A stretch of 64,000 nucleotides of DNA from Celeribacter arenosi (GCF_039539485.1 NZ_BAABDF010000006.1:266898-330897); one strand, 5' to 3'. Shown: positions 17,258 to 25,476, numbered from the stretch's first letter. The notes: a model not told the origin generated them from the letters alone. Numbers and translations are program-made.

Positions 17258-18085
17258 ATGCCAAGACCTAAACGCGTCTTTCTACGCCCCAACCACATTA
17301 GTGACGAAGGCCTGTTTGAGCATCGAGCGGGCCAAATATCCTCTAGCCATGTTCAGACGCTCGCCCGAACATTGCGCGCCAACAAGCGCCTGGACCCGAT
17401 CTGGGTTTGGCGGGAAATTGATGACAACGGCAATGCTAAAGGCACCTATGAGCTGATGGACGGGCGGCACCGCCTCGCAGCCTATGAGGTGTGCTTTAAC
17501 CAACGCCGCGAAGAGCATTACCTCAACATCCCAGTGTACATCTTTGAAGGCTCTGAAGTCGCCGCAGCTCTGAAGGCGCTTGCCGTGAACAGCAAAGACA
17601 AACTCGCCCTTACATCCACAGAAAAACTTGATGCCGCATGGAGCATTGTCGCACGCGACCTAAGGGATGAGGCGACGAAGCCTACGATTGCCCGCGCAGC
17701 TGGAATCTCGGAAAGGACAGTTTTGAACATGCGAAACAAACGAAACGAAATCATCAAGGCCGGTGAACGGCTTCCCACTGCATGGCAGGAGGCGCGTAAC
17801 TGGCCCCAAAGCAATGATTGGGAGCGGCCCACAGATGCACAACGACAATCTGAAATCGAGGAGCTAGCAAAGGGGTTCCAGGACGCAATCAGAACGACCC
17901 GTAGTCGGGATGTTGAAATCCTCGCAGAAGCGCTCCGACAAGCTCTTGGGGAGCCTAAAACCACGTTTGTGGTCGATCACCTGCATGGCCTAAGCGAGAG
18001 CGAATACGACGAGTGGGATGAGGAGACTGGTCCCATCGCCAGCAATGAAAGCGCGTTCTGCTTGGCAGGCGAAGATGACTTCTAA
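17258..18085 (+). CDS. ParB/sulfiredoxin-fold protein with helix-turn-helix
   Basis: The 275-residue protein has a ParB-like N-terminal domain with the motif ELMDGRHRLAAY (the GxxRxxA nucleotide-binding box) and, in the middle, a helix-turn-helix-like ATKPTIARAAGISERTVLNMRN. The acidic tail (ESEYDEWDEETG) is non-conserved. Start follows AAAGGA. ParB-like proteins of this kind occur in phages and islands as regulators or nucleases and are not always partitioning factors; no parA is present here, and no parS was sought successfully. A regulatory or anti-defence role is possible but not shown. Confidence 0.7.
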   Translation: MPRPKRVFLRPNHISDEGLFEHRAGQISSSHVQTLARTLRANKRLDPIWVWREIDDNGNAKGTYELMDGRHRLAAYEVCFNQRREEHYLNIPVYIFEGSEVAAALKALAVNSKDKLALTSTEKLDAAWSIVARDLRDEATKPTIARAAGISERTVLNMRNKRNEIIKAGERLPTAWQEARNWPQSNDWERPTDAQRQSEIEELAKGFQDAIRTTRSRDVEILAEALRQALGEPKTTFVVDHLHGLSESEYDEWDEETGPIASNESAFCLAGEDDF

Positions 18086-18385
18086 TCGGCCCCAATGAGT
18101 GGATTGCAGGTTGCCAGGTCATCGCGAAGATTGATTTGCGGGGGCCTTGGCAGCCTGTAGTGCAAGTTCTTCAGGACCGAGTACCTTTCGGCCCGAACCG
18201 GCCTTTCATCAAGTCGATCGTCGCCGCAACGCAGCTTCACCAGACCGGCCGTTCGCTGCGTGCGCAAAATTCGTTAGCAGGCGAATTCACAATCCGCAGA
18301 CAAAGCATGGGTAATCGGGCTGGCCGGTTGGTGAAGTCAGGTTCTCGATAGAATGCAGTGGTTACTGCAATCTGAGGAGAACGAG
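18086..18385. other. Non-coding island segment with long-range inverted repeat
   Basis: There is no clear gene. CTTCACCAGACCGGCC (18235-18250) is a near-perfect inverted copy of GGCCGGTTGGTGAAG (18322-18336), separated by 71 bases. They could be remnants of an inserted element or the arms of a structured RNA; the IS110-like start lies about 50 bases downstream. Confidence 0.45.
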
Positions 18386-18481
18386 ATGGATTACTTTGTT
18401 GGTTTGGACGTGTCGCTGCGCTCTGCAGCTGTTTGCGTGATTGATGGAGAGGGCCGAACGGTCCTGGAGCGCTCATCCTGT
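18386..18481 (+). pseudogene. IS110-family transposase, N-terminal remnant
   Basis: From the ATG at 18386, preceded by GAGGAGAACGAG, about 30 residues read as the start of an IS110 transposase: YFVGLDVSLRSAAVCVIDG, containing the first DEDD-domain aspartate. After about base 18481 the frame loses all similarity and runs into unrelated sequence, so the rest of the transposase is gone. It marks an old insertion between the ParB-like gene and the 289-residue gene. Confidence 0.75.
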
Positions 18482-18743
18482 CGGATGAAGACGGCCCATT
18501 GCCGACACCCAACCCATCGTCTTGATGCCGCAGTCTCAGCCCGCTTTACAGCCATTCGCCGATGGCGAAATAGTTGGACTTTGGGGAGTTGCCGCGAAAG
18601 TAAGGCTGCCTCTGCTAAAGATTGGATCAAAGCAAATTTTTGGCTCCCGAACTTCAGCGTGGCCGGCGTGTTTTCCGAAGGCACTTGATGGTGTGAGCAA
18701 TCGAGGCATAGTGTTGCTAGATTAAAATTCTGAGGGACGGTCA

Positions 18744-19613
18744 ATGCTCGCCAACCTGCTCGACTTCTATAAGCAATACCCAGACATTTTGCTCCATTTG
18801 AAGGGTATTGATCGAGCTTCACTGTCTCCGGATCTTATTACGTCTCTTGATTCTCACGGGCAAAGACAACGTGAAATTTTCGATGTTGCACAGGTATATC
18901 AGATTGATGAGCGCGCGGAGATTATGCTTCGCAAGCTCTCTGCTCAAATGCAAAGGGACGGATTAGATAGCATGTTCAGTAGCGTTCGCTTGCCGTTCCC
19001 GGCAATGTTGCTGACAATCCCAGAACCAAAGGTTGGCGAATGGCCTGCCGCGCTGATCACCCAGGATGACGATACACTCTATACCCAGATCTATCTTGCG
19101 AACAAGCGTGGCTTATTCCCGAATCTACTGATCTTCAAATCCCAAGGCGCATCGGTAGATGTTTTGCATTCACCGACGTTCGGTTTAACTCAGGCACTCG
19201 GAGATGGTGTTACCGAAGATGCCGCCGTCAAGCAGGAAAAAACTCTTTGTTTTGAATTCTTGGCAATAGCGGTTGGGATGTCGATTTTATTCGAACATAA
19301 AGCCATGCTCGAAAGAGATGAAGTGTCTAGCTACCCCCGAGCCGAAAGGCGAAGAGCTCAGAAATCTGGGCGGACACTGCCCAATAAATCCATAATCAAA
19401 GTCAAACTAGGTGAGCTAGGTATGCGTCAGCTTGAAGCAACTAGCAGAGAGAGCAAGGCGAACGAAGAAGCCATGCCCAAACGCAGAGCTCACTGGGTGC
19501 AGGGCCATTTTATGCGCAATCGGGCCGGTGGCATTAGTTGGAGAAATCCGCATATCCGAGGTGCTGGCCCCCTTATTGAGCAAGAGCGGCACATCTCTCC
19601 TTATGAGGAATGA
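18744..19613 (+). CDS. Unknown island protein, 289 residues
   Basis: I do not recognise this family. The start is supported by GAGGGACGG. The protein is soluble with no signal peptide or membrane helix. A long alpha-helical N-terminus is followed by a basic stretch (RAERRRAQKSGRTLPNKS) and a C-terminal block RRAHWVQGHFMRNRAGG…SWRNPHIRGAGP, rich in His, Arg, Trp and Gly, of the kind seen in uncharacterised phage/island proteins. It converges on the ariB-like gene with about 240 bases between, and is not in its operon. A nucleic-acid-binding role is a guess from the basic C-terminus only. Confidence 0.65.
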   Translation: MLANLLDFYKQYPDILLHLKGIDRASLSPDLITSLDSHGQRQREIFDVAQVYQIDERAEIMLRKLSAQMQRDGLDSMFSSVRLPFPAMLLTIPEPKVGEWPAALITQDDDTLYTQIYLANKRGLFPNLLIFKSQGASVDVLHSPTFGLTQALGDGVTEDAAVKQEKTLCFEFLAIAVGMSILFEHKAMLERDEVSSYPRAERRRAQKSGRTLPNKSIIKVKLGELGMRQLEATSRESKANEEAMPKRRAHWVQGHFMRNRAGGISWRNPHIRGAGPLIEQERHISPYEE

Positions 19614-19852
19614 TGGGACTAGGTCATCCGAAAATGAAGTGAAGTTGGATGCTTCGGCCCAAAGCTGACATGCGTTGGTTGTCTGCATGCTGCGGCTGCA
19701 GTCCCAAAAGCCGACTTTCGCTGTGGCGAAAAATGCAGGTTCATCGACTCGGGTGGCCCCGTTGTCTTCGAAGCTCCGGCTGCATAATTGGCAATGCGGG
19801 GCGGTGCTGAATCGCGACAGCTCCAAACCGCGGCACCTCCATATTAAGGACT

Positions 19853-20710
19853 CTAAATGCGCGCAGCTTGGTTTGCGTGGAATGCGGCGACACTATCGGT
19901 GCCATTTCTTCTAAAGTATTCTGGCATTTTTAGCAGACCCATATCGATAAGGTGCACCGGTGTTAGGGATGTATTTCTGGAAAACGCCCTCAAGACACCG
20001 GTCACCAACAAATGCATTATATGTGTGTAAACCTTGCCGGCGCAGTATCGCATAGGTTCAGCCAATTTTGTTAAGTTTGGTAGTGTTCTGGCTTTTGTAT
20101 CAGAGTTAGCTTGCCGACATAGTTTCCGAACTTCCGCGCGCTGAACCATTGGGTAACCAGTTGTTCGGCATCTCGAAATCACCCTACCGGGCGCATTTCG
20201 GGGTAGCACAGAGCTCTTTGCAACCAAAGCATAATAGTCCGCCCGTACAGGCCACAGCATTCGAGCAGATAGTTCATCGTATTTGCTTGACAGCTCGGAA
20301 GCCTCCGCAGCTGGAGGTGACGCCGCACGAATTTTGTGAGCGTACAAGATCGCCAGCATCGGCTTGGGAAAGATATCATTTTCCCAGCTGTATCCGTGCG
20401 TATAAAGAACTCTGCGATCATTAATCTTTTCGCCGAGAAGCTCGTCAAAGTCGCTGTCCATCGCCACTAGGGCGTGACCAATATCCCCTACGATGATGTC
20501 TCTTGCCCTAGTCTCAAGTTCGGGCTTACCCCCTCGCGCAAGAAAATGTATTTTTAGATCAGGACGCAAGACCTCAAGAACCGTCCGCCAAAATACCACA
20601 TCATCAGAGAAGTCACTAGATCCACCGCCGCCCTCGACGTAGCAGACGTAATCCACACCAAGAAAAGCAGCTCTATTTTGCTGGCCGCTTTTTGTTCTTT
20701 CAAAAATCAT
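19853..20710 (-). CDS. ariB: PARIS-like effector, DUF4435 TOPRIM nuclease (AriB-like)
   Basis: The 285-residue protein has the DUF4435/TOPRIM pattern: YVEGGGG with Glu26, VVFW, the acidic MDSDFDE block (Asp85, Asp87, Asp89) and YSWEND near 107-112. In PARIS systems AriB is held by the AriA ATPase and, once released by a phage trigger such as the anti-restriction protein Ocr, dimerises and cuts host tRNA-Lys, stopping infection. Its ATG overlaps the upstream ATPase stop by four bases (ATGA), the order seen in PARIS. From memory Glu26 is also the position mutated in characterised AriB; that should be checked. RloB-like or OLD-type TOPRIM proteins are alternatives. Confidence 0.75.
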   Translation of the reverse strand: MIFERTKSGQQNRAAFLGVDYVCYVEGGGGSSDFSDDVVFWRTVLEVLRPDLKIHFLARGGKPELETRARDIIVGDIGHALVAMDSDFDELLGEKINDRRVLYTHGYSWENDIFPKPMLAILYAHKIRAASPPAAEASELSSKYDELSARMLWPVRADYYALVAKSSVLPRNAPGRVISRCRTTGYPMVQRAEVRKLCRQANSDTKARTLPNLTKLAEPMRYCAGKVYTHIMHLLVTGVLRAFSRNTSLTPVHLIDMGLLKMPEYFRRNGTDSVAAFHANQAARI

Positions 20711-22014
20711 TCAACAAGTCTTTCCATACTGAAAATATGATCGCCATATTCGCCAACGATATCAGGCGAATGTGTGGCAAACAGGACTTGAGCGTTTGGA
20801 TTTACTTTGAGCAGGTTCGATACAAGCTGTTCTTGCCACTCAACATGCAGTGACAACTCTGGCTCGTCCGCCAAGAAGATAAAAGGTTGCTTCTCTTGGA
20901 GAAGCGTTTCAGCCAAGAATATGATGAGCTGCTTTTCCCCGGAAGAAAGCTTTTCTACGGGAATTTTTAGCCTATCATCGGCATTGATTGCTATCTCGTT
21001 CGCTTGATTGAACGCAATTGATTTCTTGTAAAGCATTCCCGATGCAATATTGATGAAATCAATCTTTGGCTCCAATATTTCCTTTTGTCTTTCCTGCAGC
21101 TGCTGCCATTGCTCCACGAGGCGATGCAATCTTACGACGTCATAAAGGTTGAAGAACTTTGAAATCGGAAACCCTCCTCGCTTTCGGAACGTCTCAAGAG
21201 CAGTCACGCCCAACTCCACGTGGTTCTCAAGCTGTTCTTCATAAGCCTCCGCAGGAACCTCAAAACGCTCAAAGATCGCGATGATCGCGTTCTTTTCTTC
21301 TTCGAAGTCAATTTCTGTACTAATGATATCTGCGTCGGAAGCTTCCGTTGCCAAAAAAGACAGAAACCAATCCTTCTGAAATTGACTCGTTAAATCAGAC
21401 ACTTTTCGGTCCAATTCAAAAAAATACTGCCTCAAATTCTGTAAGACATCGGCAAGTTTTCTATCCACGCCTGGTAGAATTTCAGGTCTTTCGTACTCAT
21501 ACTCATACTCATATTCGGCAAACGGCGGGCCTTCAAAGAGTTCGTGCCCTCGATGAAGTGACAACCAAGTATGGCTGAAGGTGTCTTCAAGTTTTGCCTT
21601 AAGTGCTCTGATGTCATCTGAACGAGTAACAATCCGTCTCTGCCCATCTGGAGTTCTAACTGGCATACGACGACGGCCAAAGCTCAGCTCGAACACCTCA
21701 GGTTTAGCCGAAGCACTATCTTTGTAAGAGTAGCGAACGTAAGCTCCCGCTATCTTGTAATCCAGTTTTTCCACTTCGAGAATTGGAACCGTAGTCTTCC
21801 CTGCCATCTTGAAGCGTACAATCACAGACTGGAAGATAGTGTCGGTCAGGACTTCTTGATCAATAGTTAGGCATGCATTTATCAAGTTTATTAGTGAGGT
21901 TTTCCCGGTGCCATTGCGTCCGATTAGGAAATTTGCCTCTTCGTCAAGGTCCAACTTGATCGGCGTTTCCTGCCTGCGAAATCCAGTAATTGTAATAGAT
22001 TTAATCTTGTGCAT
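20707..22014 (-). CDS. ariA: PARIS-like sensor ATPase, AAA_15/AAA_21 (AriA-like)
   Basis: The 435-residue protein is an ABC/SMC-type AAA ATPase: Walker A GRNGTGKTS (32-40), signature LSSGEKQ (356-362), Walker B FIFLADEPELSLH with Asp383-Glu384, and switch His415 in ATHSPDI. A helical, charged middle (about 150-330) separates the two halves, as in AriA, which assembles as a hexamer holding AriB. It includes an unusual (Glu-Tyr)4 run near 165-175 encoded by a 6-base repeat. The ATG at 22014 follows GAGAGAAGA; an in-frame TTG four codons earlier (22026) is possible. It forms a two-gene operon with the DUF4435 gene. Confidence 0.75.
   Translation of the reverse strand: MHKIKSITITGFRRQETPIKLDLDEEANFLIGRNGTGKTSLINLINACLTIDQEVLTDTIFQSVIVRFKMAGKTTVPILEVEKLDYKIAGAYVRYSYKDSASAKPEVFELSFGRRRMPVRTPDGQRRIVTRSDDIRALKAKLEDTFSHTWLSLHRGHELFEGPPFAEYEYEYEYERPEILPGVDRKLADVLQNLRQYFFELDRKVSDLTSQFQKDWFLSFLATEASDADIISTEIDFEEEKNAIIAIFERFEVPAEAYEEQLENHVELGVTALETFRKRGGFPISKFFNLYDVVRLHRLVEQWQQLQERQKEILEPKIDFINIASGMLYKKSIAFNQANEIAINADDRLKIPVEKLSSGEKQLIIFLAETLLQEKQPFIFLADEPELSLHVEWQEQLVSNLLKVNPNAQVLFATHSPDIVGEYGDHIFSMERLVE
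21493..21517 (-). repeat. Hexanucleotide microsatellite inside the ariA-like gene
   Basis: On the plus strand TACTCA repeats three times exactly from 21494 with a fourth imperfect copy, encoding four consecutive Glu-Tyr pairs on the minus strand. Repeat-number change would keep frame and add or remove two residues. Confidence 0.8.
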
Positions 22015-22026
22015 TTCTTCTCTCAA

Positions 22027-22563
22027 AGTGTCTTGCGCTGTCCTGCAGGGCCTTATGCCATGTTAGCGCTTTGATCTTTCAGTGTTCAATCCCAAGCCGA
22101 CAAAACGCACGAATGCCAGCGCCAGTACTACGCCCCAAACTGCTGCTAGGTACCCATTGGAGGACAACGCTCGCTCCCAACGCAGCAGCCTTGCCGCTGT
22201 GCGTTGTCAGCTGCCAACGCCCGGTGTAAACGAATGTCCGCTCGAGAGATTTGCGCAGTGTCCTTTGAAACTGCAGCGAACTTCCGCTTCCCGCCCAATA
22301 CTACGCAGAGCATTGATCAATGTGGCAATAGCGTTTCCAAAGAAATACGAGCGAGTACCCCCAAAAGATTCCATCAAAAAAATCTGAGAGCTAAAGATCA
22401 TAAACGGCGCTGCGCTATTCCCCCCATGCCGGGGGCAACTCCCTCACGCTTAGACTTTTTGTCCACGTAAGGTGCAGCTTAAACTGAGCCCATACCTTCC
22501 AGCGAAGCGCCCCGCACTACACCTCATCACAACACGCCGACTTCCCATTAGCCCTTGCTCTAA
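22027..22563. other. Non-coding island segment
   Basis: No convincing gene. The stretch is compositionally mixed and includes short GC-rich pieces (for example around 22230-22310, with GCAGCGAACTTCCGCTTCCCGCC-like text) of a kind common as decayed intergenic sequence in Rhodobacteraceae; a similar phrase occurs near 19700-19730. It ends at the TGAGAC motif array. Confidence 0.4.
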
Positions 22564-22664
22564 TGAGACGTCTCACATCACCCTATCAAGCTGTCTCACA
22601 GAGTGCCTATTGACAATTTGAGACACTCGACTTACATCCTCTTAGACTTCATTGAGACACTTGA
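22564..22664. promoter_or_regulatory. TGAGAC motif array (candidate res site/operator of the serine recombinase)
   Basis: Within 101 bases upstream of the recombinase gene are TGAGACGTCTCA (22564-22575, a perfect 12-bp palindrome), TGTCTCA (22592-22598), TTGAGACACTCGA (22618-22630) and TTGAGACACTTGA (22652-22664). The last two are direct copies 34 bases apart. Several inverted and direct copies of one half-site next to a resolvase gene is the layout of res sites and of resolvase autoregulation. Confidence 0.7.
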
Positions 22665-22676
22665 GGAGTAATGACG

Positions 22677-23240
22677 ATGATTGTGGGATATGCTCGGACT
22701 TCCACATTGGACCAAACCGCAGGGCTGGAAGCGCAGGAGCGTGACCTTGCCAAAGCAGGGTGTGAGAAGGTTTTTGTGGAGCAAGTCTCATCGGTGGATG
22801 TAAAGGCCCGTGAGAGGCTCGCTGAGGCCCTCGAATACATCCGCGAGGGTGATACCCTAGTGGTGACCAAGTTGGACCGTCTGGCGCGCTCTGTGGCCCA
22901 CCTCGTGGAGTTATTGGAAGAGATAGAGGCCAAGGGCGCATCCCTTCGCATCCTCGATATGTCCATCGACACGGGAACCCCGAATGGCCGCCTGATGCTG
23001 AACATTCTCGGGAGTGTCGCTCAGTTCGAACGCGAGATCATGCTTGAGCGCCAGCGCGAGGGTATCGCCAAGGCCAAGGCGGCGGGAAAGTATAAGGGCC
23101 GCAAGCCCACCGCGAAGGCGAAAGCAAACGAGGTGCTAGAGCTTCATGAGGAGGGCGTCGGGGCCACAGAGATCGCCAAGCGTTTGGGTATCGGGCGGGC
23201 AAGTGTGTATCGCATCCTTGACGAAAGCAAAGCGGCGTAA
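22677..23240 (+). CDS. Serine recombinase (resolvase/invertase family)
   Basis: The 187-residue protein has the small serine recombinase layout: catalytic Ser9 in YARTSTLDQ, the KLDRLARS arginine region, ILGSVAQFEREIMLERQREGI (E-helix, described in part) and a C-terminal Hin-type helix-turn-helix ATEIAKRLGIGRASVYRIL. The ATG at 22677 is eight bases after GAGGAG; the ATG at 22671 is too close, so I prefer 22677. It probably catalyses inversion or resolution at the repeated TGAGAC sites just upstream and may repress itself. It is the second recombinase in the island; a role in the element's own rearrangement is likely but unproved. Confidence 0.9.
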   Translation: MIVGYARTSTLDQTAGLEAQERDLAKAGCEKVFVEQVSSVDVKARERLAEALEYIREGDTLVVTKLDRLARSVAHLVELLEEIEAKGASLRILDMSIDTGTPNGRLMLNILGSVAQFEREIMLERQREGIAKAKAAGKYKGRKPTAKAKANEVLELHEEGVGATEIAKRLGIGRASVYRILDESKAA

Positions 23241-23474
23241 GAATGCAGCGCTACCCCAATTAATTCATCTGCACGGATGCGTAGGGATGTGTGTATCAGT
23301 TTTTTCATCGCTCAGGGCTTCAGCACTTCGACAACAACATTCTTGCTTGCGTCGCGGGGCCACATGCACCAGCTGGCGCAAGTCGGCTTACGCAGGCCAT
23401 TCAAGCGACTATCTGAGGCTTAGTTGATACAGCACTGAGACCAAATATAGCGCCGTGACCAGCTGCCTCCGACA

Positions 23475-25001
23475 CTAGCCCACAGCTATTCGAGGCAGTT
23501 TACATATTTCGCGATACAGAGCTTCTGTCGAATACTCGCCATAGGATTCTGCAGCATTGGCGGTAACATGACCTTGGATTGCGCCTAGATATTCCGTGGA
23601 TATGCCCGCGTTCCTCCCCTCAGTCTTGAACCTGTGACGCCATGCATGGTTCGGCTGAATTCGTTTGTCATCAATGCCCACGGAATTTCGAACCCATACC
23701 CCGACTTTGTCCCGAGCATTCGCGGCGCGTTTAACGGCCTCTTCTTTTGTCCTTGCGCCAGGATGAAAGAGATAATCGTCCTCAGCGGATTGGATGAATT
23801 CGAGGAGGCCGACCTCCTGCAAGTGCGGGTGCACCGGCACAAAACGATACCGCCCCGACTTAACAGTGCCTGCTTCAGGCGTGATCATCAGTCTTGGAAT
23901 GTCATTTTCAAAGGTGAGGTCTTGTGCCCTCAGCTGGGTAATCTCCCCGACACGCGCACCAGTGTATGCGCATATCCAAGGCACCCATCGACGAGCCATT
24001 GTGTTATGATATGAAGCCTTTGAGGCACCCAGCGTGACCTGACTTGCACAGCGAAGTATACGCGCCGCTTCGTCATCCGTGTACCCTTTCGGGCGAGTCT
24101 GAACACGAGTGCTTATCTTGTACTTGACCCCTTCAGTTGGGTCCTCGGTTATCAAGAACTTTGACTTGGCATGTCGGCAAACAGTGCGCACAGCAGCAAG
24201 ATACTTCCCGGCAACAGTCTTCGAGGTTAGCTCTTTTTCTAGACGAAGATGATCACACCATTGAGTAATGATTTTTGGTGTTAGCCTATCCAAATCTTCA
24301 TGGCCCACATAAGCTTTGAGCGCGTCAATTTTGCGTCCAAAGTCAGTGACGGTATTGTGCGACTTTCCGTTTGCTAGATGGTCTTTCGCCCAGTGATCAA
24401 AAACGGCTGTTAAGGTTACACCTGAAGCAGAGGCATCAGGCACCGTCTCACCTAAGTCTTTGGGAAACCGGTCCGCATTAGGGTCGGGTGAGAAATCCCC
24501 TAGAGAACGCTTATGCTGCTGTTCGGCGGCTTGCTCGTGAGCCTTTTGCACCTCAACTATCAAACGTTCCCAGCTTCGTGCATCTACCGCAATACCTTCC
24601 TCTTCCAGCAATTTATCTACATATGGGCCATACCACTTGTCGCGGTGAGCATCGCTCAGCCTCGCCTTTGCATTCAAGCGCTTCACGCCTTCCCAGATTT
24701 CGGGCTCACCTGGTTCGTTTTCCAGAATCTCCATTAGTTCATGATACGCACGACCAGCCAAAATCATGATCTTCTTAAATGGCAAAACTTGCGGCTTTGC
24801 GCGCAAGGCTGAGCATCGTTTCTGAAACGACGCATATTCAGCTGCAAATCGTACCTTCGCTTCAGCGGGGTCACGTGTTCGCAGAGATTTTACATACTCA
24901 GAGCGCCCAAATGCAGTTACGAGATCCGCGGGGACACGTACGCGAATGGAGAAGATACCGCTCTTTTTGTTCTTTATGGGATTAGGCATTTTGAGGGTCA
25001 C
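23475..25001 (-). CDS. int: Tyrosine integrase of the island
   Basis: The 508-residue phage-type integrase recombines the element with the tRNA-Thr att site. Catalytic residues visible are Arg in YTGARVGEI, His452-x-x-Arg455 in HAWRH, the second His478 in GHVT and the nucleophile Tyr487 in ESYGEYS. The N-terminus (NKKSGIFSIRVRVPADL) is the DUF6538-type domain. Two possible start codons: a GTG at 25001 behind AGGAG, or an ATG at 25037; I chose GTG because of the ribosome site. It ends next to a non-coding segment and lies directly beside the tRNA, as expected for an integrase of this class. A hairpin overlaps its ribosome site. Confidence 0.9.
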   Translation of the reverse strand: MTLKMPNPIKNKKSGIFSIRVRVPADLVTAFGRSEYVKSLRTRDPAEAKVRFAAEYASFQKRCSALRAKPQVLPFKKIMILAGRAYHELMEILENEPGEPEIWEGVKRLNAKARLSDAHRDKWYGPYVDKLLEEEGIAVDARSWERLIVEVQKAHEQAAEQQHKRSLGDFSPDPNADRFPKDLGETVPDASASGVTLTAVFDHWAKDHLANGKSHNTVTDFGRKIDALKAYVGHEDLDRLTPKIITQWCDHLRLEKELTSKTVAGKYLAAVRTVCRHAKSKFLITEDPTEGVKYKISTRVQTRPKGYTDDEAARILRCASQVTLGASKASYHNTMARRWVPWICAYTGARVGEITQLRAQDLTFENDIPRLMITPEAGTVKSGRYRFVPVHPHLQEVGLLEFIQSAEDDYLFHPGARTKEEAVKRAANARDKVGVWVRNSVGIDDKRIQPNHAWRHRFKTEGRNAGISTEYLGAIQGHVTANAAESYGEYSTEALYREICKLPRIAVG

Positions 25002-25008
25002 TGTGTAG

Positions 25009-25026
25009 GACTCCTGTGTAGGAGTC
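25009..25026 (-). promoter_or_regulatory. Hairpin overlapping the integrase ribosome-binding site
   Basis: GACTCCT (25009-25015) and AGGAGTC (25020-25026) form a perfect 7-bp stem with a four-base loop. On the minus strand the downstream arm contains the AGGAG that precedes the integrase GTG start, so folding would hide the ribosome site. Confidence 0.6.
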
Positions 25027-25080
25027 GCTGCATGCAAGACACTGATTTTATGTAACTATTTGTTAAAAATAGAGTTTTCA

Positions 25081-25155
<75 letters not shown>

Positions 25156-25320
25156 GCCGGTTGACGCAAACGCCGCGTCGTGGGCGGCTGATTAGACGCA
25201 ATCGGGACGCGGCGCAAGGGGCTATCGGGCAAAAAACGACCGACCGCTTGCCACCTTTACCACACCTCGGGGTGAGACGCAGTCTGGACGCGCAGGACGG
25301 CTTTAGATACATCCATCTGC

Positions 25321-25476
25321 ATGGAAAAAACCGGCAAGACTGGCAAAGACGCAAACAAAGCGCCAAACGCACGCGAAGAACGCCTCAAAGCGGCGCTCAA
25401 AGCGAATTTGTCACGACGTAAGGCACAGGCACGCGCGCGCAAACCCGAGACGCGCGGCCCAAAAGATAGCGAGTGA
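25321..25476 (+). CDS. Small basic protein upstream of murA, 51 residues
   Basis: A 51-residue, very Lys/Arg/Ala-rich soluble protein, starting MEKTGKTGKDANK and containing REERLKAALKANLSRRKAQARARK. The same kind of short basic protein sits just before murA in other Rhodobacteraceae, which supports it as a real gene. It ends nine bases before the murA ATG, so the two are probably co-transcribed. A single amphipathic helix is likely, and RNA or membrane association is only a guess. Confidence 0.65.
   Translation: MEKTGKTGKDANKAPNAREERLKAALKANLSRRKAQARARKPETRGPKDSE

Noticed and set aside
19853..20710. RloB or OLD-family TOPRIM instead of AriB
   Set aside because: Possible, but the DUF4435 signature (VEG…, DSDFD, YSWEN) with an upstream ABC-type AAA ATPase in overlapping order fits PARIS better.
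22082..22387. A 101-codon frame in the island
   Set aside because: No ribosome site, low-complexity Pro/Thr/Arg text, and overlaps decayed repetitive sequence.
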